Below are positions 1 through 7,750 of a stretch of 45,123 nt of DNA, piece after piece (the stretch's first letter is position 1; every line of letters begins with the position of its first letter). The stretch is from an uncultured Ruminococcus sp. GTDB taxonomy: Bacteria; Bacillota; Clostridia; Oscillospirales; CAG-272. The stretch spans positions 1-45,123 of the forward strand of contig CACYWX010000006.1 of assembly GCA_902778205.1 (NCBI GenBank), read 5' to 3'. The notes beneath the pieces are model-generated. The model searched no databases and was not told where the DNA came from. It worked only from the letters and a program-made list of their open reading frames with translations. Position numbers and translations under genes: made by a program.

Positions 1-453
1 TACGACCCCGACGTTGAAATTGGCTACAGATCGCTGATGTAAGGCGGCTGCCATGACGAAATGTAAGAAGATTTTCTGTGCGCTGCTCAGCGTTTGCCTG
101 ATAACGGTTGCTCCCATAGGAACGGTGTTCTCCGTTTCCGCCGACAGGATCAGGTCCCCGGTCCCGAAGCGGTCCTCCTCCCCTCCGTCTCCCACAGGCA
201 GCTTCGCCGTGAAGGTTGAGGTCTCCGTCAGCTCGTGAAGGTTTCCCTCCGCGTCCTGATAGGTCACGGCGTAGGTGACGGTCCCGTCCGCCTCCAGCTC
301 GTTCCCCGCCAGGTATTTTCCGTCAACGGCCGCATCGCCCCGGACTCCCGCGATCCGCCGGATCTCAGGCCGGTAGTCGGGCAGGGTGAAGTCCTCCGCA
401 ACCTCCGCCAAAGTCACCGTGTCCAGTCTCTTTTCATACAGCACCGCGTCCAT
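1..453 (-). CDS. SPOCS/DUF3794-domain protein, N-terminal part (runs off window)
   Basis: The minus frame is open from an ATG at 453, preceded by GAGGAGG, to the window edge. It reads MDAVLYEKRLDTVTLAEVAE and continues with YLAGNELEADGTVTYAVTYQ, the layout of a SPOCS (DUF3794) domain: an N-terminal strand, 'LPDYRPEIRRI', then a G-K-x-L-A-G-N strand. SPOCS proteins, including SipL, are associated with spore morphogenesis and often carry two or three such domains plus LysM. The similarity stops after 'SAETENTV' at about position 118. The family would continue with a CRVTGPRKL-type strand, but here the translation becomes unrelated and GC falls from about 64% to about 50%. The frame stays open, so this is either a chimeric contig end or a rearranged gene. 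Divergent from the ACT-domain gene. Confidence 0.6.
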   Translation of the reverse strand, partial: MDAVLYEKRLDTVTLAEVAEDFTLPDYRPEIRRIAGVRGDAAVDGKYLAGNELEADGTVTYAVTYQDAEGNLHELTETSTFTAKLPVGDGGEEDRFGTGDLILSAETENTVPMGATVIRQTLSSAQKIFLHFVMAAALHQRSVANFNVGVV

Positions 454-517
454 GCACCGCTCCTCCTCGCATTTCAGACTGCGGCATTCTATGCGCGTTC
501 CCGGCCGGAGAGAACCG

Positions 518-549
518 TTTTTTGAAAATCCGGTCCGTGTTTTTCAAAA
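518..549. promoter_or_regulatory. Perfect 9-bp inverted repeat next to the ACT-gene promoter
   Basis: TTTTGAAAA (520-528) and TTTTCAAAA (541-549) are exact inverted copies separated by 12 bp. They lie between the divergent SPOCS and ACT-domain genes and end 4 bp before the -35 box at 554. A dimeric repressor or activator site serving one or both genes is a reasonable inference. There is no run of T after the right arm that would favour a terminator. Confidence 0.4.
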
Positions 550-553
550 CAAC

Positions 554-582
554 TTGACATCCCGGGCGTTTCGTGGTTTAAT
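554..582 (+). promoter_or_regulatory. Sigma-A promoter of the ACT-domain gene
   Basis: TTGACA at 554-559, 17-bp spacer, TTTAAT at 577-582. The start codon at 617 follows about 28 nt after the expected transcription start. Confidence 0.75.
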
Positions 583-616
583 ATAGATGCATAAAAATCC
601 AACGGAGGGTATTACC

Positions 617-1048
617 ATGTCCGTCAAGCAGCTTTCCGTTTTCGCAGAGAACAGAAACGGCTCCCTGTATGAAATCACAAAGATCCTGAGCACGGCGGGG
701 ATCAATCTCCGCGCGTTCTCTATTGCCGATACCCAGAATTACGGCATCCTCCGCCTCATCGTATCCGATCCCCGGGCGGCGGCGATGGCGCTCTCCACCG
801 AGGGGAAGATCGTCAGCGTCACCGACGTGGTCAGCGTTCAGATCCCCGACGAGGAGGGCGGCCTCACCGAATTGCTCCGGGTGCTGGCCGAGGCGGATAT
901 TTCCGTGGAGTATCTCTATGCCTTCGTGGCGGCCCGGGGCGGTCATGCCTACGCTGTGATCCGGGTGGAGGACAACGCGAAGACCGAGGAGATCCTGACC
1001 GCGAACGGCTTCACGCTCCTGACCGACGAAGCGCTCCGGCAGGGCTGA
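617..1048 (+). CDS. Tandem ACT-domain protein
   Basis: This 143-residue protein consists of two ACT domains and nothing else. The first is about residues 3-67 (QLSVFAENRNGSLYEITKIL, then 'GINLRAFSIAD') and the second about 70-140 ('GGLTELLRVLAEADISVEYLYAF'). Both show the beta-alpha-beta-beta-alpha-beta pattern with the Gly between helix and strand that usually contacts the amino acid ligand. Free-standing double ACT proteins are taken to be amino-acid sensors or regulatory partners; the ligand cannot be read here. I chose ATG 617 because GGAGGG lies 8 nt upstream, whereas an in-frame ATG at 587 falls almost at the expected transcription start. The stop is one base before the next gene, so the two are probably co-transcribed. 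Confidence 0.85.
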   Translation: MSVKQLSVFAENRNGSLYEITKILSTAGINLRAFSIADTQNYGILRLIVSDPRAAAMALSTEGKIVSVTDVVSVQIPDEEGGLTELLRVLAEADISVEYLYAFVAARGGHAYAVIRVEDNAKTEEILTANGFTLLTDEALRQG

Positions 1049-1049
1049 T

Positions 1050-2531
1050 ATGGCGAACCGCGCATTTGCCCACGTCCCCTCTCACCAATCCCGTCCCGGG
1101 GAGAGGCTCGCGGGCCTTTTCTACTTTTTGTGGCTGGGTGAGCACGGACGGGGCGCTCCCCTGGATATTTCAAAAATCACGGCGGCTCATCCGGACGCGG
1201 GGTACCATCCGGACGCTCCGTACTGGGGCGGCGTGGGCGTCTACCATCACTGGGGCGAGCCCTTCTACGGGTATTATTATTCCGACGACGAATGGGTGGT
1301 GCGCCGCCATATGAAGCTGATCCTGCAGGCGGGGATCGACTTTCTCTTCTTCGACACCACCAACTCCGTGATCTACGAGAACAACGCAAAGCTGGTCATG
1401 AAGGTGCTCGAAGAGTATCACGACGCGGGATGGGACGTGCCGAAGGTCATGTTCTATACCAACACCCGCTCCGGAGACACGGTTCAGCGGATCTACGAGG
1501 CGGTCTACCGGCCGGGATACTGCCGCGATACCTGGTTCTCCATGGACGGGCGTCCCGTGATTATCGCCGTGCCGGAGGAGTGCTCCCCCGAGTGCCGGGA
1601 TTTCTTCAACATCAAGCTGTCCCAGTGGCCCAACGAGCCGGACAAGGCCGGAGGATGGCCCTGGATGGACTTTGTGCGGCCTCAGCGGGTGTTCCCGAAT
1701 CTCAGGGGCGAGCCGGAGTGCATCAACGTGTCCGTGGCCCAGCATCCCCAGATCCGGTTCGGCGACTCCGTCCTGTACGGGGAGACCGCCAACCGGGGCC
1801 GGGCCTTCCACGACGGGAGAAACGATCCCGCGCCGGACGCCTGGACGAAGGGGTACAATCTCAGAGAGCAATTTGAACGGGCTCTGGAGGTGAAGGCTCC
1901 CGTGACCCTGGTGACCGGCTGGAACGAGTGGATCGCCGGACGCTGGCAGGGGATCCCGGAGCGGCCCGTCATGTTTGTGGACTGCGCCAACGGGGAGTTC
2001 AGCCGGGACATCGAGATGATGCGGGGCGGGTACTTCGACAACTACTACCGCCTCCTCTGCGAATACACCGCCCGTCTGAAGGGCGAGGCGCCGGAGGCTC
2101 AGCTGGAGGACGGAGGATCCGCGGATTTCCCCGGCTATCCCGACGGGAACTTCAACCGGGACGCGGAGGGATACGGGACCCGCTACGTCAACCGCACCGG
2201 ACGGTATTCCATTCGCAATATCCGGGTCTGCAGGGAAGGGGACACGGTTCGCTTCACCCTGACGGCGGCGGAGCCCTTCGATCCCGGGGATGCGGGCGGG
2301 ACCTTCATGCGCCTGTGGGTCTGGGACGAAAACGGGGAACCGGTTCCCGAGGCCTCGATGACGCGGGAGGTCCGGGAGCGCGAGACGGTTTATACGGTCC
2401 CTCTGTCCGGTTCATGGCTGGATTTCAAGGCCGCCGACAGCCGGGAACCCATCGAAGCGCCGGAGGACTTCTACGACCACGGGGATGTTCTGCCCCTGGG
2501 ATACGCCCGGTACAGGGTCTGTTTCCGCTGA
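1050..2531 (+). CDS. Putative GH99/GH71-like glycoside hydrolase
   Basis: 493 residues without a signal peptide. The N-terminal two thirds looks like a (beta/alpha)8 barrel of the GH99-like type: GVYHHWGEPFYGYYY (about 65-79), 'AGIDFLFFDTTNS' (about 97-109), 'WFSMDGRPVIIAVPEE' and the signature TGWNEWIAG near residue 290, whose WNEW motif is typical of this clan. Residues 370-493 form a likely C-terminal beta-sandwich. The substrate cannot be assigned; an alpha-linked glycan is the family expectation. It starts one base after the ACT-domain gene and has only a weak ribosome binding site, so translational coupling is likely. The pairing with an amino-acid-sensing ACT protein is unusual. Confidence 0.6.
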   Translation: MANRAFAHVPSHQSRPGERLAGLFYFLWLGEHGRGAPLDISKITAAHPDAGYHPDAPYWGGVGVYHHWGEPFYGYYYSDDEWVVRRHMKLILQAGIDFLFFDTTNSVIYENNAKLVMKVLEEYHDAGWDVPKVMFYTNTRSGDTVQRIYEAVYRPGYCRDTWFSMDGRPVIIAVPEECSPECRDFFNIKLSQWPNEPDKAGGWPWMDFVRPQRVFPNLRGEPECINVSVAQHPQIRFGDSVLYGETANRGRAFHDGRNDPAPDAWTKGYNLREQFERALEVKAPVTLVTGWNEWIAGRWQGIPERPVMFVDCANGEFSRDIEMMRGGYFDNYYRLLCEYTARLKGEAPEAQLEDGGSADFPGYPDGNFNRDAEGYGTRYVNRTGRYSIRNIRVCREGDTVRFTLTAAEPFDPGDAGGTFMRLWVWDENGEPVPEASMTREVRERETVYTVPLSGSWLDFKAADSREPIEAPEDFYDHGDVLPLGYARYRVCFR

Positions 2532-2545
2532 GCGTCCGGCCGTTC

Positions 2546-2574
2546 TTGACAAACTCCGGCGTCTGTGCTATACT
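2546..2574 (+). promoter_or_regulatory. Sigma-A promoter of the CmpB-like gene
   Basis: TTGACA at 2546-2551, 17-bp spacer, TATACT at 2569-2574, 39 nt before the ATG at 2613. Confidence 0.75.
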
Positions 2575-2612
2575 TTTTTAGGGAAAACAGTCGGACAGGG
2601 ACGGTCTGAGAT

Positions 2613-3734
2613 ATGAAGACATCGGAAGAAAAGCTCCGGCGCAGGCAGGAGAAGCAGGAAAAGCGGGCGGCGGAGAAGCGGAAAAAGGAAAAATCCCGCG
2701 CCATTCGGGCCAGGGAACTGGTGGTGCCGGTGCTGAGGGACGCGGTCCCCCTTCTGCGGGATCCGGAGCAGGAGAAGCTGGTCCTGCCCTTTGAGCGGGA
2801 GGCGGACCGGATTTCGGCTTCGCTTGAGGACGGGATGGCGGAGATGAAGGCCTTCTACGTCCGTCTGGCGGAATCAGACGCGCCGGAGGAGATGCGAGAC
2901 GAGGTGCTGGGACGGGCGCTGTCCTGGCGGAGATCCGGGGATCGTCTGGCGGCGGCCTCTCTCCGGTCCTACGAGGCGGCGGACGAGGTCAGCGCGCGGT
3001 TCAACGACCTGACCAAGGCCAGAAAGAAAAGCCGCCTCCCGGTCATCGGACGCGCTCCCGCCAACGCCGTCATCGATCTGGAGGAGGAGCAGGGGAACCA
3101 CTTCGCGAAAGGTCTGAATCTCTACAAGCTCCTCATGATCCTCTACATCGGGTCCTTCGCGGGCGTGGTGGTGGAGCTGATCTGGTGCTTTCTGCGCCAC
3201 GGGTATCTGGAGAGCAGGGCTGGGCTGGTATACGGTCCCTTCAATCTGCTCTACGGCGTGGGCGCGGCGGCTCTGACCGTGTTCCTGTACCGCTACCGGA
3301 ACCGGGGACGCTGGCTGTCATTCCTTGTGGGCATGGCCGTGGGCAGCGCGGTGGAATACGCCTGCTCCTGGGCTCAGGAGACCTTTCTGGGCTCCCGGTC
3401 CTGGGACTACAGCGAAATGCCCTTCAATCTGAACGGGCGCATCTGTCTGGAGTATTCCGTCTTCTGGGGCTTCCTCGGCATCCTGTGGATGAAGAATCTC
3501 TATCCCCGCATGGCGGCGGTCATCATCCGGATCCCCGACAAATGGGGCCGGATTCTGACCTGGGCGCTGTTCGCCTTCTTCCTCTTCGACGCCGTGGTGT
3601 CCCTTCTGGCGGTCATGCGCTGGCACGGCCGGGTGACGGGAGTCGGAGCGTCAAATGCTTTCTGGAGGTTCGTGGATCTGCGTTTTCCGGACGAGCGGAT
3701 GCAGAGGATCTACGCCAACCTGGTCTGGTCCTGA
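2613..3734 (+). CDS. Putative ABC transporter permease, CmpB/PF06541 family
   Basis: 373 residues. Residues 1-40 are a very basic, Lys/Arg/Glu-rich cytoplasmic helix, followed by a soluble helical region to about 160. The C-terminal part has several membrane segments: KLLMILYIGSFAGVVVELIW, 'GVGAAALTVFLY', 'WLSFLVGMAVGSAVEYA', 'SVFWGFLGILWM' and 'WALFAFFLFDAVVSLLAVM'. The stretch 'SRSWDYSEMPFNLNGRICLEYSVFWG' is split by annotation habit into the diagnostic motifs WDYSE, FNLNGRICL and EYSxFWG of PF06541. Members are called putative ABC permeases, but their transport role is unproven and no ATPase gene is adjacent. The gene has its own promoter and is probably monocistronic. The charged N-terminal extension is longer than in most members. 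Confidence 0.75.
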   Translation: MKTSEEKLRRRQEKQEKRAAEKRKKEKSRAIRARELVVPVLRDAVPLLRDPEQEKLVLPFEREADRISASLEDGMAEMKAFYVRLAESDAPEEMRDEVLGRALSWRRSGDRLAAASLRSYEAADEVSARFNDLTKARKKSRLPVIGRAPANAVIDLEEEQGNHFAKGLNLYKLLMILYIGSFAGVVVELIWCFLRHGYLESRAGLVYGPFNLLYGVGAAALTVFLYRYRNRGRWLSFLVGMAVGSAVEYACSWAQETFLGSRSWDYSEMPFNLNGRICLEYSVFWGFLGILWMKNLYPRMAAVIIRIPDKWGRILTWALFAFFLFDAVVSLLAVMRWHGRVTGVGASNAFWRFVDLRFPDERMQRIYANLVWS

Positions 3735-3824
3735 CGTCAGGGCCCGAAACCCGCAAAAAATCCGAAACTTTCCCGTTTTTTTACGGAAAACTTTACTGAG
3801 GGTATGGATTTTGCAGACAAGATA

Positions 3825-3833
3825 TGCTATAAT
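3825..3833 (+). promoter_or_regulatory. Extended -10 promoter of HU gene
   Basis: TGCTATAAT (TG at 3825-3826, TATAAT at 3828-3833) lies 61 nt before the HU start. No good -35 hexamer stands 17 bp upstream, as is common for extended -10 promoters. Confidence 0.65.
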
Positions 3834-3894
3834 ACCACAGTAAGGATCGCACGATCCGCTTACCATCAACGAAAAAATGAAAAGAGGATTTATC

Positions 3895-4170
3895 ATGAAC
3901 AAGCAGGAACTCATCCGGAAGATCGCGGCGGACGCGGGTCTTACCCAGAAGCAGGCTGCGGCGGCTCTCGAGTCTGCCGTGAAGACCATCGAAGACACCG
4001 TTGCGGACGGCGGTAAGGTCTCCCTGATCGGCTTCGGCACCTTCGAGGCCAAGGAGCGCAAGGCCAGAACCAGCCGCAACCCCCGGACCGGCGAGGCTGT
4101 CGACGTCCCCGCTTCCACCGCTCCCGCCTTTAAGGCCGGCAAGGAATTCAAGGACAAGGTCAACAAATAA
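3895..4170 (+). CDS. hup: HU family DNA-binding protein
   Basis: A complete 91-residue HU/IHF-fold protein: MNKQELIRKIA at the N-terminal helices, 'GKVSLIGFGTFEAKERKART' through the beta saddle, and the DNA-binding arm RNPRTGEAVDVPAS with the conserved Arg-Asn-Pro that intercalates DNA. It compacts and bends chromosomal DNA as a dimer. ATG 3895 is preferred over the in-frame ATG 3877 because AGAGGA stands 6 nt upstream. Its codon use (almost only C- or G-ending codons) fits high expression. It is bounded by its own promoter and an intrinsic terminator. Confidence 0.95.
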   Translation: MNKQELIRKIAADAGLTQKQAAAALESAVKTIEDTVADGGKVSLIGFGTFEAKERKARTSRNPRTGEAVDVPASTAPAFKAGKEFKDKVNK

Positions 4171-4186
4171 GTCACAGAGACAAGGA

Positions 4187-4211
4187 AACCGGCTTTCGCG
4201 GCCGGTTTTTT
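4187..4211 (+). terminator. Intrinsic terminator of HU gene
   Basis: AAACCGGC (4186-4193) pairs with GCCGGTTT (4201-4208) around a 7-nt loop and continues into a run of six T. Confidence 0.85.
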
Positions 4212-4276
4212 GCTTTCCGCGGAACATGCGGATGCACAGTGCGAACGCACAGTGTGAATACACAGGAGGATTGCAT

Positions 4277-6238
4277 ATGGATCGGAATCGGTTTGCCGAA
4301 CCCCTGCCCGAGGACCGGCCCTACCGGCTGGTGCACGATACCCGGGGCGTTCCGGAGGCTCTGGACAGGCTGAAGGATGACGGCTTCGGCGGCATCGTGA
4401 CCAACGCGGACTGGCACAACGGAGCGGACAATCTGGGACAAGTCCCCGGACAATATCTCGGCGAGGAGGAGGATTTCCGCCGCCTGGACCGGGTGATCGG
4501 GGAATGCGCCGCGCGGGACCTGGGCGTCTGGCTCTACGACGAGAAGGGCTATCCCAGCGCGTCGGCCGACGGACTCACCATGCTGGGCCATCCGGAATAC
4601 GAGGCCAGGGGTTTCACCGAGCTGGCCGGAGGAGGAGAGGGCACGGTGTTCCGCCGTCCGGATCTCTTCGAGAAGATCATTTTCGCCTGCCGCGCCGACG
4701 GATCCCCGGTTTCCTTCGACGCCGACCATGCGGAGGGAGCGGACCGGATCTACGCCGTGCGGCCCGTGTTCGAGGGATCCCACGCCCAGAAATGCGGATG
4801 GGGACCGCGGCATTACCCGAATCTGCTGGACCGCAGAGCCGTCGGTGCCTTCATCCGGTGCACCTACGATCGGTATTATGAGAAGACGGAGCGGTTCGGG
4901 GACTTCGCCGCCGTGTTCACCGACGAGCCCAGCCTTATGGCCGGGTACGTCAACTGCGGCGTTCCCATGCCCTGCGCGTTCCTGCCCTGGGCCGACGATC
5001 TGCCGGAGGTCTTCCGCCGGATGCACGGGCGTGAATTCGTCCTCGATCTGCCGGTCCTGTTCTCCCGGGAGGAGCGGTTCGAGGAGGGAAAGCTCCGGTA
5101 CTGGCAGACCGTAGCCGCCATGATGAACGACGCCTTCTTCGGTCAGATCGCCGACTGGTGCGCGTGCCACGGCATCGCCTTCTCCGGCCACTGCCTGCTG
5201 GAGGAGAGTCTGTCCATGCATGTGCCGCTGTACGGAAACCTGATCCGCCAGCTGAAAACCCTCCGGTATCCCGGCGTGGACATGCTGACCGGGGACCCCG
5301 AGGCTTACAAGCGATCCCCGATCGATTACGCCATGGCCTGCCGGTACGCGGGAGGAGCGGCCCGGATGACGGGGAAGACGGAGCGGGTCATGGTGGAGAT
5401 CTGCCCGCTTCCTCAGACCAGGGGCATGAAGGACTTCACCTTCGCCGAGGAGCGGGGAACCATGGACCTGATCTTCCGGGCGGGGATCAACCACATCAAC
5501 TCCTATCTGACGCCTGAGCGGCTGAACGGGGAATTTCCCCATTACGCCGCCATCTTCGGACGGTCCGCGTATATGCTCCGGGGCGCCCGCTGGAACGGCC
5601 GGATCGGCATGTATTATCCCATCGAGACCGCTCAGGGCTTCTACTATCCCGACAACGTGGGCGTCAATTCCGGAGCCGCTCTGCCCGAAGCCATCCGGGG
5701 CGAAGAGGCCGTCATGCGGGAGCTGAATCTGGCCGCAGCGGAGGCCGGTCTGGACTACACCGTCGTGGACGCGGACTGGATTGTGGAAGCCGCGTGCGAA
5801 AAGGGCGTACTGAAGGCGAACGGCCTTGCAATCGAAGCCCTGCTTATGCCCGCTGTCCGGTGGATCGCTCCGGCCGTGCGGGACAGACTGGCGCGGTTTG
5901 AAAAAGAGGGCGGGCTGATCCTGTGGGTCGGATGCGTCCCGGAGGGGATGACGGACTGTGCCGCGGTTGACGTGAACGGAGCCGTCGGGAGCCTGAAGGA
6001 GAGGATCCGGTACGGGCTGACCCTCAGGGCGGAGCGGCCGGAGAGCCTCTTCGTCAGCCCCTATGAGAAGGAGGGGCGGCGCATGTGGTACCTGATCAAT
6101 TCCTCTCCGGAGGAAAACCGGGTAGAGCTCGGACCGGAGCTGTCCTGCGAGATCTGGCATACCTTTACGGGAGAGGTGAACCGGGACCGCGCTTTCACCA
6201 TGCCGCCCTATACCTCCGTCTTCGTCACGGAGGACTGA
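4277..6238 (+). CDS. GH106-like glycoside hydrolase (alpha-L-rhamnosidase family)
   Basis: 653 residues, no signal peptide. The beginning carries 'GFGGIVTNADWHN' and 'LGVWLYDEKGYPSASADG' (about residues 80-100), the WxYDExGxPS motif typical of GH106-type barrels. 'FTDEPSLMAGYVN' near 215 and 'GHCLLEESLSMHV' near 300 hold conserved acidic residues suited to inverting catalysis. 'NHINSYLTPERLNGEFPHYA' leads into a small C-terminal beta domain. GH106 enzymes release alpha-L-rhamnose from plant glycans such as rhamnogalacturonan II. The protein is shorter than typical secreted GH106 members (above 900 residues), so the substrate is uncertain. ATG 4277 is chosen because AGGAGG lies 7 nt upstream; the longer reading start at 4226 lacks one. 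It stands alone behind the HU terminator. Confidence 0.65.
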   Translation: MDRNRFAEPLPEDRPYRLVHDTRGVPEALDRLKDDGFGGIVTNADWHNGADNLGQVPGQYLGEEEDFRRLDRVIGECAARDLGVWLYDEKGYPSASADGLTMLGHPEYEARGFTELAGGGEGTVFRRPDLFEKIIFACRADGSPVSFDADHAEGADRIYAVRPVFEGSHAQKCGWGPRHYPNLLDRRAVGAFIRCTYDRYYEKTERFGDFAAVFTDEPSLMAGYVNCGVPMPCAFLPWADDLPEVFRRMHGREFVLDLPVLFSREERFEEGKLRYWQTVAAMMNDAFFGQIADWCACHGIAFSGHCLLEESLSMHVPLYGNLIRQLKTLRYPGVDMLTGDPEAYKRSPIDYAMACRYAGGAARMTGKTERVMVEICPLPQTRGMKDFTFAEERGTMDLIFRAGINHINSYLTPERLNGEFPHYAAIFGRSAYMLRGARWNGRIGMYYPIETAQGFYYPDNVGVNSGAALPEAIRGEEAVMRELNLAAAEAGLDYTVVDADWIVEAACEKGVLKANGLAIEALLMPAVRWIAPAVRDRLARFEKEGGLILWVGCVPEGMTDCAAVDVNGAVGSLKERIRYGLTLRAERPESLFVSPYEKEGRRMWYLINSSPEENRVELGPELSCEIWHTFTGEVNRDRAFTMPPYTSVFVTED

Positions 6239-6303
6239 CCGGTCCCGGACATTCAAGGTTCCCGACAGCGCCGGATTTCCCCCGGAAATTTTCCCCAAAC
6301 CCA

Positions 6304-6332
6304 TTGACAAAGCCCGCGGGCCGTGCTATAAT
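6304..6332 (+). promoter_or_regulatory. Consensus sigma-A promoter of tRNA-Ala
   Basis: TTGACA (6304-6309), 17-bp spacer, TATAAT (6327-6332): a perfect consensus promoter, placing the start about 7 nt before the mature tRNA. Confidence 0.9.
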
Positions 6333-6345
6333 ATACACCGTTCAC

Positions 6346-6418
6346 GGGCTTGTAGCTCAGTTGGGAGAGCGCTGCGTTCGCAACGCAGAGGTCGTGGGTT
6401 CGAATCCCATCAGGTCCA
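6346..6418 (+). tRNA. tRNA-Ala (anticodon CGC)
   Basis: A complete 73-nt cloverleaf. The acceptor GGGCTTG pairs with CAGGTCC and includes the G3:U70 wobble that marks alanine tRNAs. The D arm is GCTC/GAGC. The anticodon arm is CTGCG-TTCGCAA-CGCAG with anticodon CGC (reads GCG). The T arm is GTGGG-TTCGAAT-CCCAT and the discriminator is A. The 3' CCA is not encoded. Confidence 0.95.
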
Positions 6419-6615
6419 TAACAAAAAATCAGTCCCACGGGGGCTGATTTTTTGTTATCGATTTCGGTGGGTGAGTCCCGCATGGAGTTTCTTTCGATTG
6501 CAAACGACTTCGGCTGAAGCAAACTCGGAAGCCGCAGTTGGGAATCAGCCCTCACGCCCGTGGAAACTCCGGGAAGCCGCGTCAGCCGCGTCGGGGTTCG
6601 AATCCCATCAGGTCC
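6396..6615 (+). repeat. 22-bp direct repeat of the tRNA-Ala 3' end
   Basis: The last 22 bp of the tRNA body (6396-6417, containing TTCGAATCCCATCAGGTCC) occur again without change at 6594-6615, 198 bp downstream. The second copy lacks any upstream tRNA half. A duplicated tRNA 3' end is the usual mark of site-specific integration (attL/attR), but no integrase or cargo lies between. The 176-bp interval has no ORF and holds short inverted pieces (GGAGTTTC 6484-6491 with GAAACTCC 6563-6570). Confidence 0.7.
6421..6457 (+). terminator. Intrinsic terminator of tRNA-Ala
   Basis: AATCAGTCCC and GGGGCTGATT form a stem within an A-tract and T-tract, ending in six T. A partly inverted echo of its right arm appears at 6543-6563. 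Confidence 0.85.
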
Positions 6616-6650
6616 GTTTAATTTTTATGACGATCCTCCGCAGAAACCGA

Positions 6651-6679
6651 TTGACTTTTTCTCCGTCATCCTGTATAAT
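6651..6679 (+). promoter_or_regulatory. Sigma-A promoter of the cystatin-like protein gene
   Basis: TTGACT (6651-6656), 17-bp spacer, TATAAT (6674-6679), 57 nt before the ATG at 6736. Confidence 0.8.
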
Positions 6680-6735
6680 ATGCTTGCGCACTCTTGAAAA
6701 ACTTCCATTTTCATGAACCAAAGGGGGAAACAAAC

Positions 6736-7614
6736 ATGAAACACACCGTTCGCAAGCTGACAGCCGTCATTCTCGCATCCATTCTGCTGATGGCGCTCAT
6801 TCCCGCCACGGCCTCTGCCGCGGTTGCCGGACCCAGCGCGCCGTCCTTCGGAGCCGTCATGCGCCACACGCCCCATACGCTCTTCCCGGTGCCCGGAACC
6901 GCCGTCCTCGAAGTGACCGACGCCGAGACCGGACTGCCGGTTGCCGGAGCGAAGTACGACCTGTACCGGATCTCCGCGTACGGCGGGAAGGACACGAAGG
7001 TTGCCTCCTCCGCCACCAACAAGGACGGCCTGATCACCGTCAGCCATGCCATGACCGGATCCTTCTACTGGGTTGCGGCCGGAGAGACCGAGGGCTATGC
7101 CGCGGATGAAACGAAGCATGAGTTCTCCGTCATCGGCGCGCACCGTACCGTCACCGGGATCGCTCTGGCGAAGCCCGTGATCGAAGAGGAGGCGGAAGAG
7201 GAACCGGCGGCCATCGCGGAAGAGGAAGCGGCTGTCGAAACCGAGGCTGAGGCCGAAACCGACGCCGTCACCGATCTGCTCTTCGGCGGCTGGGACACGG
7301 ACGTGGATCCCGAGATCACCGACGAGCTCAAGGCCATTTTTGAGAAGGGAATCGAAGGCCTGCTGGGCGTGACCTACGAGCCCTATTCCTACTATGCCTC
7401 CCAGATCGTGGCCGGACGGAACCACTGCTTCCTTTGCACCGCGACTCCGGTCGTTCCGGATGCCGAGCCCTACTTCGCCTTCGTGTTCCTCTATGAGGAT
7501 CTGGAGGGCAATGTGGAGCTGACGAAGATCATCACCATGGATGAGTTCCTGGAAGGCGCCTTCGACACCATCGACTCTCTGCTGGGCGAGACCGCGGCGA
7601 TCCTCGGTGAATAA
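6736..7614 (+). CDS. Secreted protein with SpaA/prealbumin-like and cystatin-like domains
   Basis: 292 residues with a clear Sec signal peptide (MKHTVRKLTAVILASILLMA, cut after 'TASA' near residue 29). Residues 53-135 resemble a SpaA/Cna-B-type beta domain: 'AVLEVTDAETGLPVAGAKYDLYR' and 'TNKDGLITVSHAMTGSFYWV' are split halves of that fold. An acidic Glu/Ala linker (about 152-180) follows. The C-terminal part contains QIVAG (residues 223-227), matching the cystatin protease-binding QxVxG loop, followed by 'FLCTATPVVPDAEPYFAFVFLYEDLEGN'-type strands. It may be a secreted inhibitor or binding module; there is no LPxTG anchor. AAGGGGG lies 8 nt before the ATG. Monocistronic, with own promoter and terminator. 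Confidence 0.65.
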   Translation: MKHTVRKLTAVILASILLMALIPATASAAVAGPSAPSFGAVMRHTPHTLFPVPGTAVLEVTDAETGLPVAGAKYDLYRISAYGGKDTKVASSATNKDGLITVSHAMTGSFYWVAAGETEGYAADETKHEFSVIGAHRTVTGIALAKPVIEEEAEEEPAAIAEEEAAVETEAEAETDAVTDLLFGGWDTDVDPEITDELKAIFEKGIEGLLGVTYEPYSYYASQIVAGRNHCFLCTATPVVPDAEPYFAFVFLYEDLEGNVELTKIITMDEFLEGAFDTIDSLLGETAAILGE

Positions 7615-7656
7615 GCGGACCCGAAGCGGACTCAGCTGAAACCGAATACTTCCATG

Positions 7657-7688
7657 ACCGGGACGGACAGGATCTGCCCCGGTTTTTT
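7657..7688 (+). terminator. Terminator after the cystatin-like gene
   Basis: ACCGGG (7657-7662) pairs with CCCGGT (7678-7683) over a 15-nt loop, followed by TTTTTT. Confidence 0.65.
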
Positions 7689-7750
7689 GTTCTCCGGCAG
7701 GTCCCGGGCGGACGCAACCGGCGGTAGAGAAAAAAACAAACAGGGGGCCC

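Noticed and set aside
53..238. Plus-strand ORF with a signal-peptide-like start (MTKCKKIFCALLSVCLITVA).
   Set aside because: Its second half is the reverse complement of a clear SPOCS domain, so only the first 70 bases could be genuine; treated as part of the edge discontinuity.
4172..6310. 712-codon minus-strand frame opposite the GH106-like gene.
   Set aside because: Composition typical of an antisense shadow; the plus strand has AGGAGG, family motifs and good codon use.
6460..6620. A second complete tRNA after tRNA-Ala.
   Set aside because: Only the 3' 22 bp match; no acceptor 5' half, D arm or anticodon arm can be found.
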